Below, in pieces: positions 7,724-15,591 of a stretch of DNA of 37,327 nucleotides. Within the stretch, counting starts at the first letter, position 1; each line of letters begins with the position of its first letter. The stretch comes from JBKCUA01 sp046318675 (GTDB lineage Bacteria > Pseudomonadota > Alphaproteobacteria > JAJTHO01): positions 1 to 37,327 of the forward strand of contig JBKCUA010000031.1 of NCBI GenBank assembly GCA_046318675.1. Reading direction: 5' to 3'. The notes beneath the pieces were generated by a model. It was not told where the DNA came from. It ran no database searches and saw only the letters and a list, made by a program, of their open reading frames with translations. The position numbers and the translations under genes are program-made.

Positions 7724-8102
7724 GAAGACACCATAATGTTAAAATAGTTACACTCAGTGATATCAATACCACGGCGGTGCCGCTTTTGTAGACAGAGCCA
7801 AGACTAAAGCCCTTGCCTACATCCCAGAATAAATGCCGAATGCCATTGGCGAAATGATAATAAAACGCAAAAATCCAAATGGTAGTTATAATTATCCCAA
7901 GAGGATATTGTAATAATGAAGTTCTGATATCCTCAAACAATACCGGGTGAAATGCAGTGCTATATATCAATAAAGTAAGCACCAACGCCCCAGCACTCAA
8001 AAAAACACCCGTGATACGGTGCAAAATTGATAAAACACTGGTTAATTGCGGTTTATAAATTTGCAGGTGTGGCGATAAAGGTCGAGAAGATGAAACAGGC
8101 AT
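7716..8102 (-). CDS. sdhC: Succinate dehydrogenase cytochrome b556 subunit
   Basis: First gene of the sdh operon, 128 residues. It has the family signature RPLSPHLQIYKPQLTS (about 7-22), SILHRITG (about 25-32) with the conserved quinone-site Ser/Arg, and HFANGIRHLFWD (about 83-94), whose histidine is a haem ligand. Three transmembrane helices are visible. An AAAGG tract lies shortly before the ATG. The 127 bp shared with divergent mtnC must contain the sdh promoter, but I could not pick a convincing box pair. Confidence 0.95.
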   Translation of the reverse strand: MPVSSSRPLSPHLQIYKPQLTSVLSILHRITGVFLSAGALVLTLLIYSTAFHPVLFEDIRTSLLQYPLGIIITTIWIFAFYYHFANGIRHLFWDVGKGFSLGSVYKSGTAVVLISLSVTILTLWCLHG

Positions 8103-8229
8103 GAAAATAGACCCTTTGAAATCTTCATTTTTCTAGCAAAAAATCTGCTTAGACGGCAAGGGGTAGTTTTTATCATGACAAGGTAAAAATATCCTTTAGA
8201 GTTTGTTGGTAGGGTATTATGAACCTCTC

Positions 8230-8892
8230 ATGATTCTTGTTACTGATATTGAGGGGACTACCACACCGATAGCCTTTGTTAAGGATATCCTGTTTCCGTA
8301 TGCGCAGAAACATTTGCCTGATTTTGTCCGGGCGCATGCGGGGAATCCGGAGGTTGCCGATGCACTGACCGGGGTGCGGGCGGCACTAGCCAAACCCGAG
8401 GCCAGCGTTCAAGAATGCATGGAACTTCTGGAAAACTGGATGCGCCACGACGTCAAGGCGACGCCGCTGAAAACTCTGCAAGGTTTAGTGTGGGAAGATG
8501 GATATCGCCGCGGCAATTTTGTTGCTCCTGTATATGCCGATGTGGTGCCGTTGTTGGAGAGATCTCGGGCAAAGAGGGTGCCTGTTTATGTGTATTCTTC
8601 TGGTTCTATTGCGGCTCAGAAACTGCTTTTTAGTCACACCGATAAAGGAAATCTTTTAGGGTATTTCAAGGATTATTTTGACACCACAAGTGGCCTGAAA
8701 ACCGAAGTATCTTCCTTTCAAAAAATTGCCGCTGTGCTTGGTGTGTTAAACCTTCAAGATATATTATTTCTCTCAGATAGTGCTGCCGAGGTTATGGCGG
8801 CGCGCAAGGCCGGGTGGAAGGCAATACAGGTGTTTCGTGATGGTTCGGCCACAGGTGACGGGATAACTTCTTTTGAAAGCATTTTATCGTGA
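8230..8892 (+). CDS. mtnC: Enolase-phosphatase E1 (acireductone synthase)
   Basis: MtnC is a HAD-superfamily enzyme of the methionine salvage pathway that enolises and dephosphorylates 2,3-diketo-5-methylthiopentyl-1-phosphate. The ATG at 8230 gives 220 residues and starts with MILVTDIEGTTTPI, where D6 is the HAD nucleophile and E8 the family-specific second acid. Later blocks are YSSGSIAAQKLL and LFLSDSAAEVMAARKAG, the metal-binding acidic loop. A TTG start at 8203 is open but would add nine atypical residues. No other methionine-salvage gene is visible. Its TGA overlaps the GTG of ftsQ. A five-codon ORF (ATG at 8219) stops inside the mtnC start codon. Confidence 0.93.
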   Translation: MILVTDIEGTTTPIAFVKDILFPYAQKHLPDFVRAHAGNPEVADALTGVRAALAKPEASVQECMELLENWMRHDVKATPLKTLQGLVWEDGYRRGNFVAPVYADVVPLLERSRAKRVPVYVYSSGSIAAQKLLFSHTDKGNLLGYFKDYFDTTSGLKTEVSSFQKIAAVLGVLNLQDILFLSDSAAEVMAARKAGWKAIQVFRDGSATGDGITSFESILS

Positions 8893-9686
8893 GCAATCCT
8901 CGTGTCTCAGCACGGAAAAGGCGCAGTGCTAAGGATTGGAGACGGCTGTGGCGTAACTTGCGAATGGCCTTTTGGATATTGTTTTTGGGCGGATTTGTTT
9001 TGTGGTTTGTCAAAATTGATGTGCCCGGACAGATTTATAAAGGTCTTTTGAGTGCGGCGGCGAAAACGGGTCTTAAAATTCGGCAGATAACCATTGAAGG
9101 CAATAGTCGGACGGATGCTATTGTTATTCGGCGGATGCTGGGCGTTGAGGTGGGTGATGCATTGCCGGGATTTGATCCGCACCAAGCAATGCTTAAACTC
9201 AACGGCTTGCCTTGGGTGGCTAAAGCACGAGTTGAGCGACTGGCGCCGGATACGATTCATGTTGCAATAGAAGAGCGTGTTCCCATGGCTCTTTGGCAGC
9301 GAGGAAATAAATTATATCTACTGGATAGTGCTGGTTCTATTATCGTGGAAAAGCCGGAAAGACAGTTTGATTCGCTGATTTTGCTGGTGGGTGATGGCGC
9401 GCCAGTTGCAGCAAAAAGTCTGCTGGAGCTTTTAGGACAACATCCGGCTCTTCGGGCGCGAGTCACATCGGCGGTGCGGGTAAGCGATCGGCGCTGGAAT
9501 CTTTTTTTTGATCGTAGGATTGAAGTGCGCTTACCGGAAGAAAATACCCAAAAAGCTTGGAATACCTTGGCTAGACTGGCAAGCACCAGTGATATTTTAA
9601 GTGGACGGCTAGAGCGGATTGACTTGCGCCTTTCTGATAGGATTATTACAAAGGCGGCTGAATCTGGGGAAAAGAAATCCCCTTAG
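8889..9686 (+). CDS. ftsQ: Cell division protein FtsQ
   Basis: FtsQ is a bitopic inner-membrane divisome protein that links FtsB/FtsL to the early ring. The GTG start overlaps the mtnC stop (GTGA). The 265-residue protein has a basic cytosolic N-terminus, one transmembrane helix at about 26-43, and a periplasmic POTRA domain starting at IRQITIEGNSRTD (about 64-76). The beta domain follows, with LPWVAKARVERLAPDTIHVAIEERVPMA (several conserved FtsQ positions) and a C-terminal LERIDLRLSDRI strand. It lies directly before ftsA, as expected, but murB/ddl are not upstream. Confidence 0.93.
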   Translation: MSNPRVSARKRRSAKDWRRLWRNLRMAFWILFLGGFVLWFVKIDVPGQIYKGLLSAAAKTGLKIRQITIEGNSRTDAIVIRRMLGVEVGDALPGFDPHQAMLKLNGLPWVAKARVERLAPDTIHVAIEERVPMALWQRGNKLYLLDSAGSIIVEKPERQFDSLILLVGDGAPVAAKSLLELLGQHPALRARVTSAVRVSDRRWNLFFDRRIEVRLPEENTQKAWNTLARLASTSDILSGRLERIDLRLSDRIITKAAESGEKKSP

Positions 9687-9696
9687 GGAATTTGGC

Positions 9697-10980
9697 ATGG
9701 CTAAGATTGCACATACATTACTACTTGCGGCTGTTGATGTGGGTAGTTCTAAAATTTGTGCAATGATTGCCCTTGATCGTCCTGGACAGGCTTTGGAAGT
9801 TATTGGCATTGGACACACGACAGCTGGAGGTATCAGAAGTGGTGTGGTGGTTGATTTAGAGGCTGCTCAGTATGCTATAGGTCGCGCGGTACAAGAAGCA
9901 GAGGACGCTACAGGAGAGCGTTTAACATCTGTATTAATTAATATTTCTGGCGGAGGAATAGAATCTCAGCGCCTTGTGGTTCACCGAAACATTGAAGATG
10001 AAGAAATTACCAGTGCAGATATGTCGGCATTGCTGGCTACGGCGGTGCCAGAAACGGCGGCAGCAGAACGCCTTCTGCTGCATAAGATTGCGGTTCAATA
10101 TACCCTTAATGATACTATTGTGGTAGATGATCCCAAGGGTATGGCAGCACAACGATTGTCTGCAGATGCTCATCTTGTACACACCGATCGTACGGTCGCA
10201 ACAACCTTAGTTCGGGCTGTGCGAGGCTGTCATCTTGAAGTAGCAAGCGTGGTGGCCTCGCCCTATGCCTCGGCTTTATCGTGCCTAGTAGAGGATGAGC
10301 GGCAATTAGGAGCCACCGTTATTGACATGGGGGCAGGTACCACAACGGTGGCGGTGTTCCAAGGTGGGGTTTTAATCTACCTTGCCTCTATTCCTGTTGG
10401 TGGTCATCATATTACAATGGATATCGCTAGGGGATTGTCTACCAGTGTGGTGGATGCCGAACGCATTAAAGTTTCCCATGGGTCGGCGTTAGCTAATACG
10501 TTGGATGACAGGGATATTCTCGAAATTCCTATTGTGGGTGAAACAGACAAGACGCATACCAGTCATGTTCCAAGATCGTATTTAACCCGCATTATTCAGC
10601 CGCGTATTGAGGAAACATTTGAGATGGTGCGGGCATTATTGGAAGAAGCTGGGCTTGATCGTGCTACAGGTCGTCTTGTGGTGCTGACTGGTGGTGGTGC
10701 TCAACTGCCTGGCGTGCGTGATGCGGCGGCGCAAATTTTGGAGAAAAAAGTCCGCCTTGGTCGCCCTTACGGCCTGGCGGGGTTGCCTGCGGAATGCCAG
10801 GGCGCGGCGTTTGCCACGGTGACGGGGTTGCTGCGGTATGCGCAAATGCCTCCCGTGGACGCTATGCGTCTGCCTACTGCGAGCCGCAGGCGGCGTGAGG
10901 GTACGTCGGTAGGGGGATCGGTTTCCATGGGCGGGTCGCGGCTGGCAAAGGCGGTAGGGTGGTTAAGGGAGAATTTTTAG
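9697..10980 (+). CDS. ftsA: Cell division protein FtsA
   Basis: FtsA is an actin-fold ATPase that tethers FtsZ to the membrane. The ATG at 9697 gives 427 residues, the usual size. The phosphate-1 loop AAVDVGSSKICAMIA lies at about 11-25. The 1C subdomain includes VGSSKI... to VLINISGGGIES, phosphate-2 is ATVIDMGAGTTTVAVF, and the adenosine loop is VVLTGGGAQLPGV. The C-terminus is an amphipathic tail (LAKAVGWLRENF) for membrane binding. The gene ends 4 bp inside the oppositely oriented alr, and ftsZ, normally next, is not in the window. Confidence 0.97.
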   Translation: MAKIAHTLLLAAVDVGSSKICAMIALDRPGQALEVIGIGHTTAGGIRSGVVVDLEAAQYAIGRAVQEAEDATGERLTSVLINISGGGIESQRLVVHRNIEDEEITSADMSALLATAVPETAAAERLLLHKIAVQYTLNDTIVVDDPKGMAAQRLSADAHLVHTDRTVATTLVRAVRGCHLEVASVVASPYASALSCLVEDERQLGATVIDMGAGTTTVAVFQGGVLIYLASIPVGGHHITMDIARGLSTSVVDAERIKVSHGSALANTLDDRDILEIPIVGETDKTHTSHVPRSYLTRIIQPRIEETFEMVRALLEEAGLDRATGRLVVLTGGGAQLPGVRDAAAQILEKKVRLGRPYGLAGLPAECQGAAFATVTGLLRYAQMPPVDAMRLPTASRRRREGTSVGGSVSMGGSRLAKAVGWLRENF

Positions 10981-12014
10981 AGAATCCTCCGCAACACCCT
11001 TGACCCCAGCCGCGTGAGAATTTCATAAGCAATGGTTCCTGCATCGGTGGCGACGGCGTTGATGTTATAGTGTTCTCCGTAAACAATGGCCTGGGTTTGG
11101 CGTTCCAGCAGTTGTTCGGGAACATCCTGAACATCGACTGTTAATAGATCCATGGAGACGCGACCCACAACAGGGCATCGAATATTGCCAATATGAACAA
11201 AGCCTTTGTTAGATAGGGCGCGGGGATAGCCATCGGCATAACCAATACCCAGCGTGGCAATACGGCGGGGTTCCTGGCCTGTGCCCCAAGTGGCATCGTA
11301 ACCAACATACTCCCCCGCCGGAACCGTGCGTATTTCCAAGATGGGAGCTGTGAGTTCTATAATTTGTTTTAATTCTTCACGAGGAATGGCTCCATATAAA
11401 GCCGCCCCCAAGCGTACTTCGTCCAAACGCCAAGAGGGATCACCAAATATTCCCCATGATGCCGCTAGGCCAAATTTTGCATTTGGCCAAAAATTCTTAG
11501 CTTTCATCAATTTTTGATATTGGAGTTTATTGAAAGATACATTGGGATTATCGCTGCAAGCTAGATGCGAGAATACCAGAGCCGGGGCAATGTGCCGAGC
11601 CACGGTAGGCCAGTCGGCTTCGGGTAGGCCGCTGCGGTGCATACCAGTTTCCAATTGTAAGCGGGAAGTCAGCCCTACTTGAGCGCATAAAGCAGCCTGT
11701 TCCACGGTATTGATAACGGGTGTTAAACGCAGAGCTTTAAAGCGGCTTTTTTCTTCAGTTGAAAATCGATTAAAAACAACTATATCGGCAACAGGCAGAA
11801 GGCGGCGTAATTCTTCCCCTTCGTCGGGGGTGGCCACATAGAAGGTTTTCGCCCCTGTTTTGATGAGGGTATTGGCAACAGTCTCAAGGCCAATACCGTA
11901 AGCGTTGGCCTTGACAACAACGGCGGCTGTCGCTGGAGCGGCAAGACGACTTAACATAAGGTAGTTTTGCGCTAATGCTTGTGTGTTTAGTGAGAGTATG
12001 GGGGATGCGGTCAT
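10977..12014 (-). CDS. alr: Alanine racemase
   Basis: Alr makes D-alanine for peptidoglycan with PLP. The ATG at 12014 overlaps the stop of the upstream DUF177 gene (ATGA). A TTG 18 bases earlier is open but less likely. The 345-residue protein has the PLP lysine in VVVKANAYGIG (about 32-42), a GMHRSGL block (about 124-130), RLGAALYG (about 218-225), and YVGYDATWGT. The second catalytic base is the Tyr in the GIGYADGYPR loop, and RVSMDLLTVDV follows. Length is slightly short of the usual 360-370. It ends the gapR-yceD-alr operon and its 3' end overlaps ftsA tail to tail by 4 bp. Confidence 0.95.
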   Translation of the reverse strand: MTASPILSLNTQALAQNYLMLSRLAAPATAAVVVKANAYGIGLETVANTLIKTGAKTFYVATPDEGEELRRLLPVADIVVFNRFSTEEKSRFKALRLTPVINTVEQAALCAQVGLTSRLQLETGMHRSGLPEADWPTVARHIAPALVFSHLACSDNPNVSFNKLQYQKLMKAKNFWPNAKFGLAASWGIFGDPSWRLDEVRLGAALYGAIPREELKQIIELTAPILEIRTVPAGEYVGYDATWGTGQEPRRIATLGIGYADGYPRALSNKGFVHIGNIRCPVVGRVSMDLLTVDVQDVPEQLLERQTQAIVYGEHYNINAVATDAGTIAYEILTRLGSRVLRRIL

Positions 12015-12481
12015 TGCTGATCGTCCGGCCAAGATGCCCCTGCAAGGCGAGGATAAAGGGGAATGCCTAGGGCAAAATGCTGTATGCCCAATTCACCAAT
12101 CGGGATAAGCCCTTCTTCGGTAAAAGGTTCGGGTGTATCGTCATCAGCAGCGATAAGATGACGATCTTCTAGTGCCTGCAATGTTGCCGCGTCAGCGCAA
12201 AAGCATTGGAAATGTTCATCAATAGAATTAGTAACTGGTTCAGATGTAACGCAACAGGGCTGTATCACGGTTCCATAGACATGCCCAGAGACGAGCCAAG
12301 CATCTTTGGCCAAGTGTGCAGGTCTAACTTGATAATCAAAAGAATAAACCGTTACCTCAGATACAAGCAGCCGCTTTGCCAACTCTGTTCTTATTTCGGA
12401 AGGAGCCTTAATTTTTCCATTTGTTTCGTTATCCCCAAGGGATTGAGGGTCAAGGACAAGATAGATATCAGCTGTGCTCAT
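12011..12481 (-). CDS. yceD: YceD/DUF177 family protein
   Basis: The 156-residue protein matches the DUF177 (YceD) family, which in other bacteria is linked to 23S rRNA accumulation and usually lies beside rpmF and plsX. Recognisable parts are the segment WLVSGHVYGTVIQPCCVT (about 62-79) with the paired-cysteine, threonine core, and the acidic PEPFTEEGLIPIGELGIQ stretch (about 117-134) before a Pro-rich PLYPRLAGA end, typical of alphaproteobacterial members. Here it is overlapped by gapR upstream and alr downstream (ATGA at both junctions). No rpmF or plsX is present. Confidence 0.85.
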   Translation of the reverse strand: MSTADIYLVLDPQSLGDNETNGKIKAPSEIRTELAKRLLVSEVTVYSFDYQVRPAHLAKDAWLVSGHVYGTVIQPCCVTSEPVTNSIDEHFQCFCADAATLQALEDRHLIAADDDTPEPFTEEGLIPIGELGIQHFALGIPLYPRLAGASWPDDQQ

Positions 12482-12762
12482 GCGGCTTTTTGTAAATTTT
12501 TGCTTAAATCGCTCACGGAATCAATCCCTAGAGCATGGCAATAGGTTTCGAGAATGGCTTCAGCCTCTAATCGTTTTTGTTCATCCATTTTGCGGATTTT
12601 AAGCACTGTTTTCATGATTTTAGTATCAAAGCCGGTGGCTTTTGCTTCGGCAAAAACTTCTTTAATGTCTTGGCTGACAATGGCTTTATCTTCTTCGAGT
12701 CGCTCTAGACGCTCAATAAAGCTACGCAACTGATTGGCGGTGCTGGTATCTATGGTTTCCAT
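12478..12762 (-). CDS. gapR: Nucleoid-associated protein GapR (DUF2312)
   Basis: GapR is an alphaproteobacterial protein that clamps overtwisted AT-rich DNA ahead of forks and transcription and stimulates topoisomerases (known from Caulobacter). The 94-residue protein aligns by eye with the family: QLRSFIERLERLEEDK (about 11-26), IKEVFAEAKATGFD (about 33-46), KIMKTVLKIRKMDE (about 48-61) and EAEAILETYCHALG (about 66-79). It is almost wholly helical with coiled-coil character. A strong GAGGAG Shine-Dalgarno precedes the ATG. It is the first gene of a - strand operon and is divergent from hemA, with 124 bp between them. Confidence 0.93.
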   Translation of the reverse strand: METIDTSTANQLRSFIERLERLEEDKAIVSQDIKEVFAEAKATGFDTKIMKTVLKIRKMDEQKRLEAEAILETYCHALGIDSVSDLSKNLQKAA

Positions 12763-12886
12763 GGGTGGGTCTCCTCAAAATAATCGAGAGTCATAGTGCC
12801 GATACTAAGTGCTTCGTGCAACAATTTCCTTGAGGTGTGCGCCATCGCGCAGTCAAATATTGAAAATTAGGTTATGAGATTTTTGC

Positions 12887-14098
12887 ATGAGAAAAATATC
12901 ATTATTTACCACTGCCGCTGGTTGTGCTTTAGAGGCCATTCGTGCCGAGGGTCGGTATCGCACCTTTATGCCTTTAGCACGTCAAGCAGGGGCATTTCCA
13001 ACGGCGCGACTCCACGGGCGTAGTATTATAGTGTGGTGCAGCAACGATTATCTTGGCATGGGCCAGCATCCGGTGGTGCTGGAGGCCATGCACAATGCAT
13101 TAGAAACCTACGGTGCTGGGGCAGGGGGAACTAGGAATATTTCTGGTACAACACAGGTGCATACAGAACTGGAAACAGAATTGGCAAATCTGCATCGTCA
13201 GGAGGCAGCACTTTTATTTACATCAGGATATGTTGCCAATGAGGCGGCATTGTCGAGTCTTGGTAAATTATTACCAGATACGGTCATTTTTTCTGATGCA
13301 GGCAACCATGCCTCCATGATTCACGGGATTCGTCAGGCCGGTGTAGATAAGCGTATTTTTCGTCACAACGATGTCGAGCATTTAGAGGAATTGTTGAAGC
13401 AAGCAGGGAATAGACCCAAGTTAATTGCTGTTGAATCTGTATATTCTATGACGGGTAATATTGCGCCTTTAACCGCTATTATTGCGTTGGCGCGTCGTTA
13501 TGAAGCGTTATTATATGTTGATGAGGTGCATGCCGTCGGGCTATACGGAGCCGAAGGTGGCGGTATCGGACAATCTTTAGGGCTTGATGGCGAGATTGAT
13601 ATTATTCAGGGTACCCTAGGCAAGGCATACGGTTTGATGGGTGGGTATATTGCTGGGCGTAGTGAATTGGTGGATTATGTGCGTTCGACTGCGGCACCGT
13701 TTATTTTTACAACGGCTATACCCCCAGTATTAGCAGCGGGTGCACTGGCTAGTATTCGCTATTTACGTCGTTCAGAGCGGGAACGGTTTATGCATCGCCA
13801 GAGGGTTCTATCCCTTAAAAAGTTGTTGCGAGAAGCAAGTGTGCCTTTTTATGATGGAGAAAGTCACATTGTTCCTGTGATGATTGGTGATGCTGTTTTA
13901 TGCAAAAAAGTGAGCGATATTTTATTGCAAGAGCATGGTTTTTATGTCCAGCCTATCAATTACCCCACTGTTCCTCGGGGAACTGAGCGGTTACGAGTGA
14001 CGGTGACACCCCAGCATTCTGAGGCAAATATTCACACATTGGTTGCTGCCTTAAGACAGTTGGTAGGCATTAAAAAAGAGGTGGAAGCAGCGGCGTGA
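12887..14098 (+). CDS. hemA: 5-aminolevulinate synthase (C4 pathway)
   Basis: This PLP enzyme condenses glycine and succinyl-CoA to 5-aminolevulinate, the first committed step of haem synthesis in alphaproteobacteria. The 403-residue length is normal. Key blocks are CSNDYLGMGQHP (51-62), GAGAGGTRNISGTT (76-89), FTSGYVANEAA (111-121), VDEVHAVGLYG with D212/H215 contacting PLP, and the Schiff-base lysine K246 in GTLGKAYG. AKB synthase (kbl) and BioF are relatives, but the TRNISGTT and FIFTTAIPP motifs fit ALAS. Its TGA overlaps the GTG of the next gene. It uses succinyl-CoA, the same TCA segment in which the nearby sdh operon acts. Confidence 0.97.
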   Translation: MRKISLFTTAAGCALEAIRAEGRYRTFMPLARQAGAFPTARLHGRSIIVWCSNDYLGMGQHPVVLEAMHNALETYGAGAGGTRNISGTTQVHTELETELANLHRQEAALLFTSGYVANEAALSSLGKLLPDTVIFSDAGNHASMIHGIRQAGVDKRIFRHNDVEHLEELLKQAGNRPKLIAVESVYSMTGNIAPLTAIIALARRYEALLYVDEVHAVGLYGAEGGGIGQSLGLDGEIDIIQGTLGKAYGLMGGYIAGRSELVDYVRSTAAPFIFTTAIPPVLAAGALASIRYLRRSERERFMHRQRVLSLKKLLREASVPFYDGESHIVPVMIGDAVLCKKVSDILLQEHGFYVQPINYPTVPRGTERLRVTVTPQHSEANIHTLVAALRQLVGIKKEVEAAA

Positions 14099-15591
14099 GA
14101 ATATTAATTTATATATTTGTTATTACTTTTTCATTTGATGTGTTGGCACAGGATGTTAACACTTTTGGTCTTAGGATGTGGCCTGAAGCGCAGTTGTGGA
14201 AGGATAGCCGCCGCTCCGAAGTCCAGGCACTGCTTTACAAGTTGAAAGAAGCCAGCAAGCAGCCGAGCTTTCGCGATGCTCTTGTTCCTGTACTTACGGC
14301 TTCAAGTTTAGCGCATCCTGTTGGGTATGGTAGTATCGGGGCTCCGTTCTTGGTGGCGCGGGCTGAAACATTAGCATACGCTGGAGCCGTGCAGGAGGCA
14401 AAGGAGTTATTGGCTTTGTTGCCTGTTATTGAGCGACGTATTGAACATCATCGCTTGCTTGCGGGATTGTTACTGGTTGAGGGAAAATACCAAGCGGCGT
14501 GTCCGTTGGTGGATGAAGGCTTAAAAGAACAATCAGATCCAGAGTTGCAAGCGTATCGGGCACTGTGCGCGTTGCAAGAAAAAAATAATACCAAAGCGGA
14601 TTTAGCATTGACGATCCTTGAAGAACAAACAGACCTTTACAAAAACTTTTTGTTGGCGGCTCGTGCGTGTGTCCATCAGGCTGCGATACCACAGAGTTTA
14701 ACACTATATGCTGATGTGCCGTTAGCGTTATTGTTACGCGATTGCTCGTTGCCCGGAATTCGTATTGTCACGGATGCAAGCACGCCTCCTATGATATTGC
14801 CTTTGTTGGCAAGCAACCTTACCATTAGTTCGCTTAGTCGCGTCAGGGCGGCGGAATATGGGGTGTTGCAGGGTGTGGTAATGCCACAGACCCTTGCTCG
14901 GCTGTGGGCGGAGTACACGGATTTTACTTTGGAACAGCGGGCTGCCCCATTGCTCAGCCTTGCAATGCTGGATCGTTCGGCGGCGAATGCTTTATTGTGG
15001 CAGTTATTTGCTGAGACAAATGATTTGAAAAAAAAGGCATCTTTGTTGCCTGTGGTGTGTGAGGCTAATGCGCACGATGGACTGGTGCGGATGGTGGCAT
15101 TGGTGTATGCGCCGACTTTAACAGTGTTACCGCTGCCGGAAGATGATTTAGGTAAGCGTACTTGGATAAAGATCAATGCTATTGGAAATAATGCCCGTTA
15201 TCCTTTAGAAAAAGATAAAGAGATGTTGGTCTATGCTTGGGGTATAGGGCAGTTTTTCCGGACAGACATGGTATCATGGGATAGAGGTATTTATAGTGAT
15301 TGGCAGGGGCGTTATGGCGGTAAGGTTACTGCACTGGCGGGATACCTCGAAGCACGGGGTTATAATCTCAGCTTGGCTGGGCGTGGGTTTGCATCAGCGC
15401 AAACTACTAAAAAAACAGCATTATCTACCGGAGTGAGAATTCTGCAAGCATTAGTAGTTCTGGAGAGTGCGATGCATGGCCAAGCAAGTCTTGCCGATAC
15501 GGATATTGCTCTGGCGGTACTGGTGGATAATGGGTTGGTGGCTGCAGCTGGTAAGATAGCATTGGAATTAGCCTTGCGCCAGGGATTATGA
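14095..15591 (+). CDS. Unknown exported helical-repeat-like protein
   Basis: I do not recognise this 498-residue protein beyond a general resemblance to uncharacterised alphaproteobacterial exported proteins. The GTG start overlaps the hemA stop (GTGA). Residues 1-18 form a signal peptide with a VLA-Q cleavage site. The mature chain is Leu/Ala-rich and helical, with TPR-like pairs such as LAYAGAVQEAKELLALLP and LLVEGKYQAACPLVDEGL (about 102-154), so an alpha-solenoid is likely. The C-terminal part (about 370-498) is less repetitive and contains a Trp/Tyr/Gly-rich stretch near YSDWQGRYGGK. Its stop overlaps the xerD ATG, so it is tightly tied to an operon of essential genes. A periplasmic scaffold role is inference only. 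Confidence 0.8.
   Translation: MRILIYIFVITFSFDVLAQDVNTFGLRMWPEAQLWKDSRRSEVQALLYKLKEASKQPSFRDALVPVLTASSLAHPVGYGSIGAPFLVARAETLAYAGAVQEAKELLALLPVIERRIEHHRLLAGLLLVEGKYQAACPLVDEGLKEQSDPELQAYRALCALQEKNNTKADLALTILEEQTDLYKNFLLAARACVHQAAIPQSLTLYADVPLALLLRDCSLPGIRIVTDASTPPMILPLLASNLTISSLSRVRAAEYGVLQGVVMPQTLARLWAEYTDFTLEQRAAPLLSLAMLDRSAANALLWQLFAETNDLKKKASLLPVVCEANAHDGLVRMVALVYAPTLTVLPLPEDDLGKRTWIKINAIGNNARYPLEKDKEMLVYAWGIGQFFRTDMVSWDRGIYSDWQGRYGGKVTALAGYLEARGYNLSLAGRGFASAQTTKKTALSTGVRILQALVVLESAMHGQASLADTDIALAVLVDNGLVAAAGKIALELALRQGL

Noticed and set aside
8103..8229. Promoter boxes between sdhC and mtnC
   Set aside because: Several partial matches (for example TTGCCG and TAGAAA at 18 nt) are too weak to call.
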